Shown in pieces: positions 40,501 to 55,200 of a DNA stretch of 64,000 nt (positions are counted from its first letter, which is position 1; every line of letters starts with the position of its first letter). This DNA comes from Ariolimax columbianus. Lineage: Eukaryota > Mollusca > Gastropoda > Stylommatophora > Arionidae. The stretch lies in NCBI GenBank assembly GCA_036924085.1, contig JAVGWX010000002.1:150849571-150913570 (forward strand). The letters run 5' to 3'. Under the pieces are notes generated by a model. The model was not told the DNA's origin. It saw only the letters and a program-made list of their open reading frames with translations, and did no database searches. Made by a program: the position numbers and the translations under genes.

Positions 40501-43500
40501 GGGTTACCCAATACCTGAACATCAGCCAAATAGTTAAGGAACTCACTTTTTCAAAGGTCCATCACTGCAGCTGAGCTCTTTACACAATCCCTGCAGACAA
40601 TCATTTGCACTAGTGGTTTCATAGCAAAATTGATGTCCAATGACGTTTCCAGCTCCAAACATAACCTTCTTTAGCTGCCTTTTTTGACATGCTTAGAAGG
40701 GTACTGTAGGCTTATTCTTTTCAACACAGGTACCACACTGTTACTTTATCTGACCTCCTTAACAGCATTCATAATTAAGGTGAAATATCAACAGATTTAT
40801 TCAAACATTAAACACTTTTGCATCACTGAAACACTAGGTTAGGTACATACAGATACATACATGCATCCAAGCACTAGTTTATGTGTCTTAATATCGCACA
40901 ATTTACTACGGTCTGGAGTGGAATAGGCATGTCTTCGTCAGTAGAAACTAGTGAGGCAAACATTTAAAGCAATAAAAAAAAATACCCAGAAACAACGAGT
41001 GAATAGTATAAAACAATAAAAGTTTTATGAATCATATCACTAACATTTTAATCAGAATAATCATGATTAGAACATGCAACAGAATTAAGGCAGAAGTACC
41101 AAAACATTGTGATTTTGTGGTAGAAAAATAGATAGAATAATGCAATATATTTTATAAAATCTATTAAAGATCAATCTCTTGATGCAAAAATATATGTATT
41201 TTTGCTTCAACAACTATACAAAAGCTTTTGATAGAGTTCAACATGAAGATATGATAGAAACACTCAGTGGATTGAATTTGGATGGAAAAGACCTAAGAGT
41301 CATGTGAAATATATGTACTGACAACAATCTGCAACCAGGATGGATAATTACATCAGCAGTCTCATTACAATAAAATGTGGTGCGTGACCAGGCTGTGTTC
41401 TTTCACAAGATTTCTTTTTTTAAGACATGTAGCAGTAATAAAGAGTATATAAGGAGCTAACCGAGATCAAGAAGGAAAGTTTCATGATATAATAATAGGA
41501 GGACATATGATTAACAATTTCCATTATGCAAAAACGGACTGCTCCAAGATCCCAGAGCCTATAGATATTTTTCAAAGGGACATGGATATAGCGGGATTAA
41601 GATCAATCTGTATTACAGAGGAAATGGTTTTTAAATAGCTGGACCGGTTGAAAGTGGATAAATGTCCAGATCAAGATGGTATTCATCCAAAATTGCTGTT
41701 TGAAATTAGAAAAAGAAAAACCATTGGCTATATTATGTTCTCAATCACTTGCAAAAGGGATTGTTCCCCGGGATCGGAAAGATGCAGGAGTGATTACCTT
41801 ATTCAAAAAGAGCAAAAAATCAGATCCAGCGAATTATAGACCGGTGAGTTTAACAAGCATAGTCTGTAAATTGTTAGAGTCAATAATCAAAGAAAGCATT
41901 GTAATGAATTTAGACAAATTTAATCTAATTAGAAATAGTCAGCATGGGTTTACTAGAGGGAGATCAGGCTTAACAAATCTATTAGAATTCATGGAGGAGG
42001 TTACCAAAATAATAGATGGAGAGGAGCCAGAGGATGCTATTTATCAAGATTTTGCAAAAGCCTTTGATAGAGTACCTCATCAAAGATTATTTCTGAAGTT
42101 AAAATCACACAGAATAGGTAGGGAAGTTGCTAAATGGATTGAAAATTGGTTAACAGGAAAAATGCAGAGGGTGGGCATAAATAAGGAGTACTCTGAGTGG
42201 TGTGAATTGAAAAGTGAAGTGCCACAGGGCTCGGTTTTGGGACCAATTCTGTTCTTGATATATATATTTAAACGATTTGAACATTGATATGGGATCCATG
42301 ATTGCAAAATTTACTGATGACACAAAACTATGCAGTAGTGTCTCATCTAAAGCAGAAGTGGATTTATTGAGGTCGGATTTAGATAAAATTCAAGAATGGT
42401 CTGTGAGCTGGCAAATGGAGTTTAATGTAGATAAATGTACAGTCATCCACATGGGTAGATTCAATATGGAGCATAATTACAGTATGGGAGTAAACAATAT
42501 TAGAAAGATAGATCAGGAAAGGGACCTAGGGGTTATAATGGATCTTACAGTTAAGGTGAGTAAGCAAGTTCAGGTAGCAGTGAAAAAGGGAAATGCAATG
42601 TTAGGTATGATAAAAATAAATATTAAACACAGAAGCAAGTATGTGATAGTCAAACTTTATAAAGCATTAGTTAGACCTAGATTGGAGTACTGTGTTCAGG
42701 TGTGGAGTCCTTATCATAGAGGGGATATAAACAAGCTGGAAAGAATACAAAAAAGGAGCGATAAAGCTGATAGTGGGATTCCAGAATTACAGTTATGAGG
42801 AAAGACTCAGAAAACCGGCCTACAATGTCTAGAAGAGAGAAGAATTCGAGGTGACTTAATACAGGTTTATAAGATGATCAGAGGAATCGATAAATTAGAC
42901 TATAACATGTTTTTTTTAAATACTGCCACCCACAAGAACAAGAGGGCATAGCTACAAATTAACTAAAGAGAGGTCTATATTCGATTATAAGATTTTTTCT
43001 TTTTAGTCACAGAGTGGTGAAAGCTTGGAATGCATTGCCATGGAAGGTAGTGGAGGCAGGGACAGTTAATGCATTTAAGAATACATTGGATGCGCATAGC
43101 TTTTAGAGCAAGGTGATGTAAATGAAACTGTTTGTATACAGACTCTGTAGAGTCTTCTAAACCAGTATAAAGCCGTTAAGTTAAGTTTAGATGTCACAGT
43201 ACCGTTTGCTAATAATGGACTATATATTCAGAAAGTTATGAACACTATGAACACATCCAGATTTTACAGTACTGTTTGCTAATAATAAAATAGATTTGCA
43301 ATAACTGACACCATCCACAAAGCCAGTAAATATTAGGCACTCAATCTAAATGTCACCAAAACATAAGCAATCATCATAACAAAAGAAAAGATCCTGATTG
43401 AATGTGAAGTCAAGATAGATGGGAAAACATAACAGCAAACTACAATATTTACATACCTCAGTACCATCATACCCAACGGCGAAAGGAGTATAACAGAAAC

Positions 43501-46256
43501 ATAGAGTAGAATGACACTAGTTGAAGATGGCTCTAGAAGTTACGAAACATACTGGTAACCAGGTACCCTAGTAAGAAATTGAAAAAAACAAGTCATATAG
43601 TGTTATGTACAACTTGTATTGCTTTATGGATGTGAGTCATAGTCAATGAATAAACAAACTGAGAAATCACTTGCAGAAACAGAAATGTCATTCCCAGGAA
43701 GAAGTTTATGTATGCCATATAAGGCCAAGATACTCAATGAAGATATTTTGCAGGACAATAACATGCCGAGATCTTTATTAACTAAATAAAAAGCAGGGAG
43801 AGCCGATTCACTGTCCACTTTTTCTCAGAAGTGAGGGGAGAGCCTAGAAAACGGTTTGACAACAATTAAGATTGTGAGGGCATAAGGGAAGAGGTAAACA
43901 GATGAAATAAAAGGGCTGACAAGACTAGATGGCTCTTAGAACACAGGATCTGAAGTGCTTTACCTCTCAAAGAACAGGCAGTTGTGAGAAAAAAATATGA
44001 GTGTCTACATCATGTAACATGAGAATTGTTGATGATGACCCCATTGGTGAGTTAATATAATGTAATAGTAATATTATTAAGTTTTATATCACAGTCACTA
44101 TATATATATATATAGTCTCATAGTTGTTTATTTCCTTCTCTGTCACAGACATAAGTTACATTGCTGCATGTCAACACTGTGAGCAGGTCTGTACAGTTAA
44201 CAACAGTGGTGCCAGCTGTAGCTGCAATGTGGGATATCAATCAGACCCAAATTCGAAGACAAATAATTCGAAGTGTAAAGGTATTATCATTCAGCAATAT
44301 TTAACCAGCTTTTGATACAAGTATATATACTAATATTTTACTAAGATTAGTCTGTGGAGATGAGATGTTTCCGAAGAATTTTAAACATCACGTACAATGA
44401 TCTAGTTACAAATGAGGAAATACGAGATAAAATTACAACAGCAATAGGGCTTTTTGAAGACCTCTTGGCAACTGACAAAAGAAGGAAACTCACTCAGTAC
44501 GGTCACATATCAAGATCAAATGGTCTTGCAAATACGATCCTCCACAGAAAGGTGCAAGGCAGACAACGAAGAGGCCGTCCCAAAAAGAGGTGGGAGGACA
44601 ACATAAAAGATGGACCAATCTCCGACCAGAAGAGGCACAGGCAGTGGCCGCTGACAGAGAAGGTTGGTGTGGTGTAGTGAGGTTGTCTTCATGTGTGCCC
44701 TAACAACATCACTGGTTACGGGATTACCTGACTTGACCTGAGTCTGTTCAACTTCAATGCAAAGTCAGTTCTACTATTGACTTGAAAACATGGGAAGTGA
44801 TTCAAAGTATCACATTCAGACTGCAGATCTTGATCAACAAATGTCTTCATTGCACATTTCATATTAAATGGATAATGATTATCATCATCACTTATCCATC
44901 TCATTCACCTTGGAACATATGGTTGCAACAGATGCTCTCCATCTGTTCTTATTCTGTGTCGTCATGTTGAATTCTGTTCATGTAACCACAACTGAACCTA
45001 GCTTCGTCTTTGACCATTCTTCACCACATGTTTTTTGGCCTTTAAACTCATCTATTCTTTCTTTCCCTGTTGGTTCAAATCCAGTGCATGTCTTATTATT
45101 TTGTACAGCTTCTTTCAAAGAGTGTGATCTATGCATGGCGATTCTCTCTCCCCAATTTTTTGCACAATTTTAACTAAAAAGTGAATTGTAAGTTTGCAGC
45201 TCCTGGGACGCTCATCGTTTTCTGTTTGCTAGTTGTTTTATCTCATCTTCTAGATCTGCTATGAGACAAAGCTTTCTGGTCTACTCAGGAAATCCATTCA
45301 TACACAAAGCTTTCTTATCTACTTGTTACAGATCTTTTGGAACAAAAGACTTTCAGATCTGTATCATGAGATCTATTTGTACACAAAACATTTAGATATA
45401 CTTAATTTAATCTCTCTATACTGGTTTAGAAGGCTCTGCAGTCTGTATACAACCAGTATCTCTTACTCAACTTGTTCTAAAAATAACTGTGTGCATGCAG
45501 TCTTTTTTAATGTTTTAACTAACCCTGCCCAAATTTATTCCTGTGGGAATAAATGCATTCCAGTCATTCACCACTCTCTGACTTAAATAATATTTCATAA
45601 TATCTAATCTGGACCTTTCTTCAATTAATTTGAAGCAGTGTCCTCTTGTTTTTGCAGCCAGTTGTAGTTTGAAAAAAACTTGTTATAGTCTTTGTTTATC
45701 CTTTCCTTAATTAACTTACAAACCTGTATTAAATCCTTTCAAATTCTTTTCATTTCTAGACATTGTAGACCAATTGTTCTTTCCTAATAACTATAATTCA
45801 GGAATCCCACTATCAATTTTTTCACTCTTCTTTGTATCTTTTCCGGCATGTTTATATTCCCTCTAATAAGGACTCCATACCCGAACACAGTACACCAATC
45901 TAGATCTAACTAATGCTTTATAAGTTTGACTGCTTGAGTAACTTCCATCTCTTTCTTAATGGCATGGTATTCTCTTTCTTACCCACCTGTTAACTTTGAC
46001 TCTTGATTAGTAATAGTTTGAATAAAGCATCTACCTTATTTGATCAAGGTTCTTATGTTTTTCGTTCGAGTACTCACAGATGGTGGTAGAAGGATCTTGG
46101 ATCCTACAACTTGTGCCCCACCTTGGGACCTATGACTGTAACTAGGGTACCAGATTTGATTATCAATCTCAGCCCACTTCACCTAGCTATATATAGTTAC
46201 TTAACTTTCAGTTATGAAAAAAAAGACATTGAGAAGGTCAGAAAGGGGTCACACCC

Positions 46257-46294
<38 letters not shown>

Positions 46295-49200
46295 GAGCAA
46301 CAAATAAAGCAGGTTCCCCTGAAAACTGACTCTGTCACTGCAGCCTGACCAACAGGATGGGGACCAACAATTCTTATAGTAGTGACCTTACTGAGGAATT
46401 CCGCTTGGCGCTACAATCAGAGGGCCCTGGTCCACAGTTTCAAGTATACCTCTTTATATAATACAAGCCACTGTAACCCACTATTAAGAAAACATTGTCA
46501 CGAGTTACCTCAAATCAGTAAGAGTAACTTCAAATAACATCTCCAGCTGTATTGGATGTATTATGTACATTGCAACAGATTAGTATTAATTAATTATTTT
46601 GCTTTACTTACTTTCCGTGTCCCGCATAATTTCACAAAGTATTGTATCTGAAATCAGCTGCACTGTAGCGGCTTTCATTTGTTCCCATGAGATCCATCAA
46701 AGTACATAGTTCTTGCATTCTTGGTTAGTTATACAAATATTTGGGGTTTAGGATGACTCCGCATTCACAGACATCGTCTTTCACAAATCTCCATTTTTTT
46801 CAAGTTTGATCTGCACCTGGACACTCCTGTTCAAAATCTGTTCAGGGCTTTCCATGCAGGGTATGGCATATTATGCCCTACTCCAAGTTCTTTTTGATCT
46901 CCATTCATTCCTCAACATATCACCATGTTTTGGTAGGTTTTTCTCTGACCTTACCTCAGGCCTAGTAAGCCACAAAAAGTTTTAAAATATCTGCTACATA
47001 TAGCCGAAGCCTTTGTCTATCTGACAACAGACATTAGGATGCCTGTTTTAATACAAGAATTCAGAGTTTGTTCAGGTTTCTGGTCTGTTTACTGTACTGT
47101 GTGAAGGAAACTTTTCCTTGACTTCAGTCATCCCTTGTCTGGATTATATCCAGAAATGGGTGTCTTTGATCACAGAACAGCTTTTTCATTTCGACTTCTG
47201 ACACAACAGGTCTCCTGATTTCTGGTGGTTTGATATCACTTTTTTTGGTATTGGCTTAAGGCATAATGTTACAATGTAGCGGAATTATTTGTTTACCGTT
47301 ACATCAACAAGTCTTATGTGTGCTAATTTGTTCCATGCTGGTGCAGCATATTGTGCTGCAGAAATGCATAATGCGAATGCCGATGTACACAACACCATTG
47401 GTGATACTCTCAATACCGTGTTTGTTAGCTACGTAAAATGTTATTTCTTGTACTAACTTTTTTGTTCACCACTATATAGTGTTCCTTGTATATACCAATG
47501 TGTGCTCCATTGTAATTCCTAGGTGCTTAGGTGTATTTTTATGTTCAAGTTCATGTCCCTGCCAATTAATCTATATTTTCCATCATCATTCTATGTTCTT
47601 CAGGTGAAATGTAGATACCGGAGTTTTGTTAGAGGTCATTTTGAAATGGGTATCCTCATAGCACTCTGCAAATCAGGTCAGGGGCTTTAGTGAGTTTGAT
47701 ATCTAGTTCATTGAAATGATTTCCCAATTTATTCATCCATCTGGCATCTAACACTAAGGATATGATAGAGACACCTTTTGGTAAAATTCTGCTTTATGAA
47801 TGTGATACTCTTTAGTTTCATACCATGTTTCAAAGTGATATAAATGGAATACTTTAACATTTGATATACTTCAGTTCACCCGTTTAATCATTTACAGATA
47901 TAGATGAATGCAAATCTGGAAACATGCCATGCAGTCAGGTCTGCAATAACACCCAGGGAAGTTATACCTGTGGATGCTATTCTGGCTATACACTGGATGT
48001 TGATAAAATTTCATGTTCTGGTAGGTTTTATGTACATTATAAATCTTTTAAATAACGTCTAGATCTCATCAGAGACTCCCAGTGTTAAAATTAATGTTAA
48101 CAAGAGCTGAAAGTTTATTAAAAATCTACATAAAAGACTGCTATGGCATGAGGGTTCAGCAAACAAAGAGGCCTAGAATCAACAGAGATGCATGTGAATT
48201 CACTTTCCAGAAAAAGCTAAGGCTTACAATGAGGAAATAACTGAAACCATGGTTTAGAAAGCCTGGGGGAGGCACCTACCTCCTACCAGGCGCGTCAGCA
48301 GGGTTGCGGATTGCTGAAAGGCCTCCTAATTTGGAGGTAATAATAATAGCTGTCCATCGTTGTCGATGAGGACCGCCGACATCATCCTTGTCACAGATTT
48401 CCCTGTTGGGTGTGGGTGCGCATGTGGCTGAACAGGCCAATGCGAGCAAGAAAACATCTGCTACATATCGGGCACACGAGGATTGTAGAAGGGAATGGTG
48501 TTCCCGCTGCTCGGGATTTCTGCGTCTCGCGTGTGTTCTGGGCTTTCACAACACGGTCATCTTCACCAGCAGCTACACCCAATTTGGCTGCGCTTCTCCA
48601 GTCAGATCTGTTTTTCGCAAGACATTCCCAGGTGTCGATGTCTATCTGGCAACTTTTTAGTGAGTCCTTCAGACTGTCCTTAAAACGTTTCTTTGGGCGC
48701 CCTCTCTTGCGCCATCCCTCTCTCAGCTCGCCGTAGAGAAGCTTCTTTGGGAGCCGCTCGTCTGACATACGGACGAGGTGTCCGGCCCATCCTAGTCGTG
48801 CTTTTTCTAGCAGTGCTTGGATGCTGGGCATGTTAGCCCTCGACACACGATCTTGCCATCGGATGTGGAATGTTCGCCTCAGTCAACCTGTGTGGAAGTG
48901 GTTTAACCTCCTTGCATGTCCAGAGTATACAGTCCAGCTTTCGCAAGCGTATAGTAGGGTTGGAATGATGGTTGCACGGTAGACTTTGAGTTTGGTCTTG
49001 ACGCTGATGCCACGACGTGCCCAGACCATCGAGCGCATTCTACCAAAGGCTGTGCTGGCCTTTGCTATTCTGCTTGCCACCTCATCGTCTTGGCTGGCAG
49101 ATCTCGACAGCGTGCTGCCCAGATATGTGAATTTGTCTACGGCATTCAACGTCTGCCCGCTGACTGTAGTCTTTGGTTTTGTGTACGGCATGCCTGGTGC

Positions 49201-52200
49201 TGGTTGGTACATGGCCTCTGTTTTTTTGGCATTTATGGTCAGACCAAAATTTTAGAGATTGCACCGCTGTCCAGTACACGAGCACACATGCCTTCGTGTA
49301 GCTGTTTCGCCATTGTTATGAACTTGTTGGGGCAGCCAAACTTAGACATTATCATCCACAGCCCTCCTCTGTTTACTGTATCAAATGCCTGTGTCAAATC
49401 AATAAATGTGGTGTACAAGGCCTGATTTTGCTCTCGACACTTCTCTTGTACTTGGCGAGCGGCAAAAATCATGTCCACTGTTCCTCTTCCGGCTCTGAAT
49501 CCACATTGGCTTTCTGGGAGGTGGTGGCTTTGTTCAAGGTGTTTGTTGAGCCTGTTTAGCAGTAAGCGCGCTAGGATCTTGCCTGCAACGGAGAGTAGCG
49601 ATATTCCACGATGATTGTCGCATTCCTGACGATTGCCTTTTCTTTTGTATAGGTGAACGATTGAGGCGTCCTTTAGCTCCTGTGGAATTTTACCTTCAGC
49701 CCACATGTGACAGAAGAGCTCAGTGATCCTTCTGGTGAGGGATGGGCCAGCTGTCTTATAAATCTCTGCTGGTATTGCATCAGCTCCTGGAGCTTTTCCT
49801 ATAGATAGTGAACTGATTGCCCTGTCGACTTCCTCCTCAGTAATTACTTCATCCAACGCCTGGTTCAGTTCCACCTGCGGCATTCGCCGGATGTCCTCTT
49901 CATTTATGGACGATGGGTGGTTTAGTATTTTGCAGAAGTGGTCTGCCCATCTGTCTAGAATCTGAACCTTATCTGTTAGCAGTACCCCATCCGCACTGCG
50001 AACTGGAGTATTACTAGAGGGCTGCGGGCCGTAGAGAGCTTTCAGTGCCTCGTAAAACCGTTTGGTGTCATGACGCTCGGCAAACATCTAAATTTCGTCA
50101 GCTCTTTTGCTGAGCCGGGAGTCTTGCATCTCTCTAAGCCTGGTCTGGACAGCTTTGCGAGCAGTATTGAAGGCAGCTTTTGCTGCCGGAGATGGTGTGT
50201 CCCTCTGGTATTCCATGTGCGCTTCATGTTTTGCATCGAGAAGGCCCTGTATTTCTAGATCGTTCTCATCAAACCAGTCCTTATGCTTGCACGTGAGTGG
50301 GCCAATGTGTTTAACAGCTGTATCGTAGAGTGTGTTTTTCAATGATGCCCAGTTCTTTTCGATGTCGTTCTTTTCAAAACGAAGCTCAGACAGTCTACCC
50401 TCAAGCTCTTCCTGGAAGCCTCCTCTCATGGGTTCGTATTTCAGCTGAGAGACATTTAGCCTCCTCGGTGGTTTCTTTTCCTGGGGGCGCATTTTGGGCT
50501 GGATCTTGAAGTTTAGCTTGGCAATGACAAGTCGATGGTCGGTCCAACATTCTGCACCACACATGCTCTTTGTTACCATAGCATCCGCTCGATCCCTACG
50601 TCTGATGATAATATAGTCAATGAGGTGCCAGTGGCGGGACCTTGGGTGCATCCATGTGGTTCTATTTCGGACAGGTAGTCGGAAAGCTGTGTTTGTAATG
50701 AGTAGTTCATTTGCAGCACATGTCCTCAGAAGGAGCAGTCCGTTACTATTTGGAGGTTAGCTGCAAATAAATAAGCAGCCGTGGACAAAAACGGGTCGGC
50801 AGGCATGGAGGCTGTAAGGAGGCAGCCCCTCCACCATGCAAAGACACAACAGGCTAATCACCTGTTTATCTTAAAAAACGATTACATGTCAAAACATAGA
50901 GAAAACCGGACTGACCTCAACGGAGACGAACAGGCGAGAAATAAGGACCACGATTTACGGAACATGGAATGTACGTAGTATAAACGGAAAAGAACATGAA
51001 CTAATAGAGGAGATGAAGAAAGCAAAATTGACAGTCCTGGCACTTACAGAAACAAAGAAAAAGGGACAGGGTGTTGTGGACCATGATGGCAACATGTTGT
51101 ACTACAGCGGAGTTCCCATGAGTGAACGAGCCAGGGCAGGGGTTGGCTGTAAAGTGGATGGTAATAACAAAGCAAACATTAAAGGATAGAAGTTCATTTC
51201 AGAACGACTGATGGTTCTAAGTCTACAAGAGGAGGATAGTCAAATGGATATCGTCAGTGTGTATGCACTAAATGAAGATGAGAGCACTGACATAAAAGAT
51301 GAATTTTATGAGCTCCTTTAAAGGACCATTGACGATTGCCATAATGAAATACTTCTCCTTGGAGACTTCAACGCAAGAGTTGGAAACGACTATTCTAGAT
51401 GGGATGGAGTGATCGGTAGGTATGGAGAAGATGTCTTAAATGACAATGAAAAACGACTGCTAAGATTCTGCAGAGAACAAAACCTTGTTATTACAAATAC
51501 AAGGATTCCACACAAGCGTATCCGTGCCTACACAAGATGTGAGCCGGCAAGAAATGAAAGATTCATAATTGACTATGCAATAGTGAGGAAAACTGATTTC
51601 AAGTATGTAAAGGATGCTAGAGTGTTCAGAGGACCAGAGATAGGAAGCGACCACTACCTAGTTAAAATAAAGAGAGAAATTGAAAAACACTATCCAGCTA
51701 GGCAACACCCATCAGCAAGCATGAAACATAATACACGAGGAGAAAATAAAATTAAGGCTTACAAACTACGAGAACCAGATGTTAAGAGGAGATACCAAAG
51801 GCTCATAACAACAGCAATAGAAAGGATAGAGAAATCTGAAGAAGATATGGAAATGCTTTGGGTAAAATTCAAAGACATCCTCAAAGAGGCTGCAGCAGAG
51901 GCATGCGGTCAAACCAAAGAAGGGTGCAAGAGAAAGAGTACACCTTGGTGGACAGAAGAAGTGAAAACAATAATACGAGAAAAGAAAAAGGCATGGAAGC
52001 AATACCTAGGGGCTAGGAATACAGAAGAACAAACAAAGAAATATAAAGAATATGTAAATTTTAGAACAGAAGCAAAGAAGACTGTGCTCAAGGCCAAACA
52101 GAAATCCTGGGAAGAATTTGGAGAGAAACTGGAAAATAATGCTGGAGAAAACCAGAAGCTATTCTACAGGACCTTAAAGAACATGCGGAAGGAAAAGGAA

Positions 52201-55200
52201 TGCCCCTGAAATTTGTTAAAGATAAACAAGGTGCGCTGTTGACCGCCCCAGAAGAGGTAATGAACAGATGGAAAGAATATTTCTCAGATCTCCTTGGAGT
52301 GGAGGAAAACCAAGCTCTGGAAGTAACAGTCCCAATTCAAGAAGAGGGAGCCATGGAGGGAAACGATAATATCACAATGGAAGAACTAAAGGCAGCATTG
52401 GAGAAAATTAAGATTGGTAAAGCAGCAGGACATGATGGTATAACACCAGAAATGGTTAAATACATGGGAGCGGCAGGAGAGATGCTGTTTATAAAGATTC
52501 TCAAGGCAGCTTGGCGCCACAAGAAGATACCAAGAGACTGGGAGGTTGCAATAATAATACCAATATTTAAAAAGGGCGACAATCGACAATGTGAAAATCA
52601 CAGAGGTATTTCCCTTCTCAGTGTCCCCAGGAAAGTCTACTCTAGGATTCTAGAACGGCGATTAAGAGATCTAGCAGAGCCAAATATGGATGAAACTCAA
52701 TGTGGGTTTAGGGCAAACAGAAGTACTCAAGACCTTATCTTTACACTCAGACAGCTAAGTGAAAAGGCTCTTGAATATGATAAAGAGATGCATCTCTGCT
52801 TTTTGGATTTGGAGATAGCATTTGATAAAGTTCCTTGGGACAAACTCTGAGAGTGCCTGACAAAGAAGAACATCCCAGGACCCCTGATCTCTGCCATACA
52901 GAGTTTCTATAAAACATGCAGAAATTATGTGTGGACATCAAATCAAAAGTCAGGAGAGTTCAAGACCACTAGCGGAGTAAAACAGGGGGACATTCTATCA
53001 CCGTACCTTTTCATACTCCTCATGGATGAAGTCATCAAAGCCTGCAAGGAACGGACACAAAAGTATGAAGTAGGGTACTGGAAGATGAGACCAAGTTACA
53101 TATCGGAACTAGCATTTGCAGACGATGTGGCCCTGATCACGAAAACCGAAGCACATCTCCAGATCAACTTGCAGGTCTAGGAAGAAGAAGAAGAGAGGAA
53201 TGCACATCAGCAACTCCAAAACAAAAACCATGGTGATCGCCAGAGATGAAAAGAGACATCAGATAACCCTGGGAACACGAGCACTGGAGCAGGTCAGCAA
53301 CTTTAAATATCTAGGAGTGGTAATAGACAGCAGGGGAGGAATCAAAGAGGAGTTAACTGCACGAAGGGCAGCAGCAGGTAGACTGTTCCATGCAATAAAC
53401 AGAGGTTTCCTCAGTAGAAGAGAAATAAGCAGGAAAACAAAGATGGATGTATACTGCTCGACCTATGTGCCTGTCCTGACATATAGATGTGAGTCATGGG
53501 CAATGACTACAGCCCAAGAAAGGCAATTACAAACTTCAGAAATGAGGTACCTAAGAAAGGTGGTTCAGGTGACGAAAAGGGACAAAATCCGTAACCAGAC
53601 AATACGTAGCAATCTTGAAGTTCAACCCCTGCAGACACGAGTGGAGCAGTCCCAACTACAGTGGTTTGGCCATGTCTGTAGAATGGAAGAAGATCGGATA
53701 CCAAAGCGGTCATGGGAGATCAAAAGTCAAGGACGCAGACCCCGAGGACGTCCCAAAGTACGTTGGGAAGACAACATACGACAGTCCCTAAGTGATTGAG
53801 GCCTGGATTGGAAAGAGGCCAGGAAAAAGATGGCGGATAGAGCACTGTGGCGTTCTCTTTGGCAAACCTCTACACCTCACGGTAGAAGAGGAGCGACTAA
53901 GTAAGTAAGTATGGTTCAGAAAGCACTAATAGTAAAGATATTATGTATGGATAATGGAGTCAAACCAAAATCAATTAATGACTACTTATTAGACGATGAC
54001 ACTGTGTATACCCCATATTCCTATATTTCAGGAGTTTTGCGTTTTAAAAAATTGTTGGTTCTATTTGTTTGGTGTTGCTTTCTTGTTGCCTGGTTTGTTT
54101 GTTTGTTTTCCATGTTCATTTAGGCAATGGGAATTGTATTGTATTTTGTAACTAACAGTTCAGTGAATTCAACTTCAGCATGCATTTCTTAAGGGGATAG
54201 GTTTCCATAGGGGAACGACCTTAACTTACTTGTTCAAGAATCTAAACAAATGCAAGTTTGGCACATGAGCTGTGCCACTGGCCACTAGGTTATGCAACCA
54301 CCCCTTCCTACCACCCCACACACACACACATCTCCCAGTAGTATTAAGTCACACTTTGTAGTGGCATATGAGACAACAGAGCAAAAATAATAACAATTAG
54401 CATACTACAGAAACCATCAGTATTCACACCTCCTGTCATTTTCTGAAAGAGACTAAGCCACCTGTTGATCATCTCTTAGTGTAATGATGATTTTGGTTCT
54501 ACATAACAAACAATACAATTTATCATATTATCTTTATATAATTTCAGCGTGCAAACCACCGTACTATGGTGACAAATGTGCTAGCATTTGCAATTGTCAA
54601 GGCCACGGCACATGCAACCCTGTTAGAGGATGTATGTGCGTTGACCAATGGAAAGGAGTGAGCTGTGACACTGATGTTGATGAGTGTGAGTGGCCTGATG
54701 TCTGTCCTAATGGGCAGGTGTGTAGAAATGAAAAAGGTTCCTTCACCTGCGTTTGTCCACCGGGTTATCAAATGGAAAATCGACAATGTAAAGGTAAAAT
54801 ACCAGTTGCGTGTTTGTCTGTTTATGGTTGTAAATGTTTACTGGACTCACTGTTGAGGCTGTGAGGAAATGAAAGGGTTACTACTTCTCTCAAAATCTGT
54901 TACATGGTACAATGACAACTGCACATCATCCCTGATGACATTCTCTGTTTAAGAGGTTCTTAACACATTTATGGGAATTAATTGGAAGAGCAAAGAACTC
55001 AAAACTCACTGAAAAACAGATAAAATGCAGGTTTTCATAAGAGCAATAATTGGGTATCAAGATTTTTACCTAATTAGGTTTTTATCAGTGACTGGATAAA
55101 TGAAAACATTAAACAAAATAAGTTAACAAATATTATTATTAATTTTACAATCAGGTATGGATGGCTAAATAACTGTAGCAATTCAAATTTGATGGAATCT

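Noticed and set aside
50640..50960. Two adjacent LINEs sharing a bidirectional promoter
   Set aside because: The inner target duplication at 48329/50748 shows that one element simply inserted in the other.
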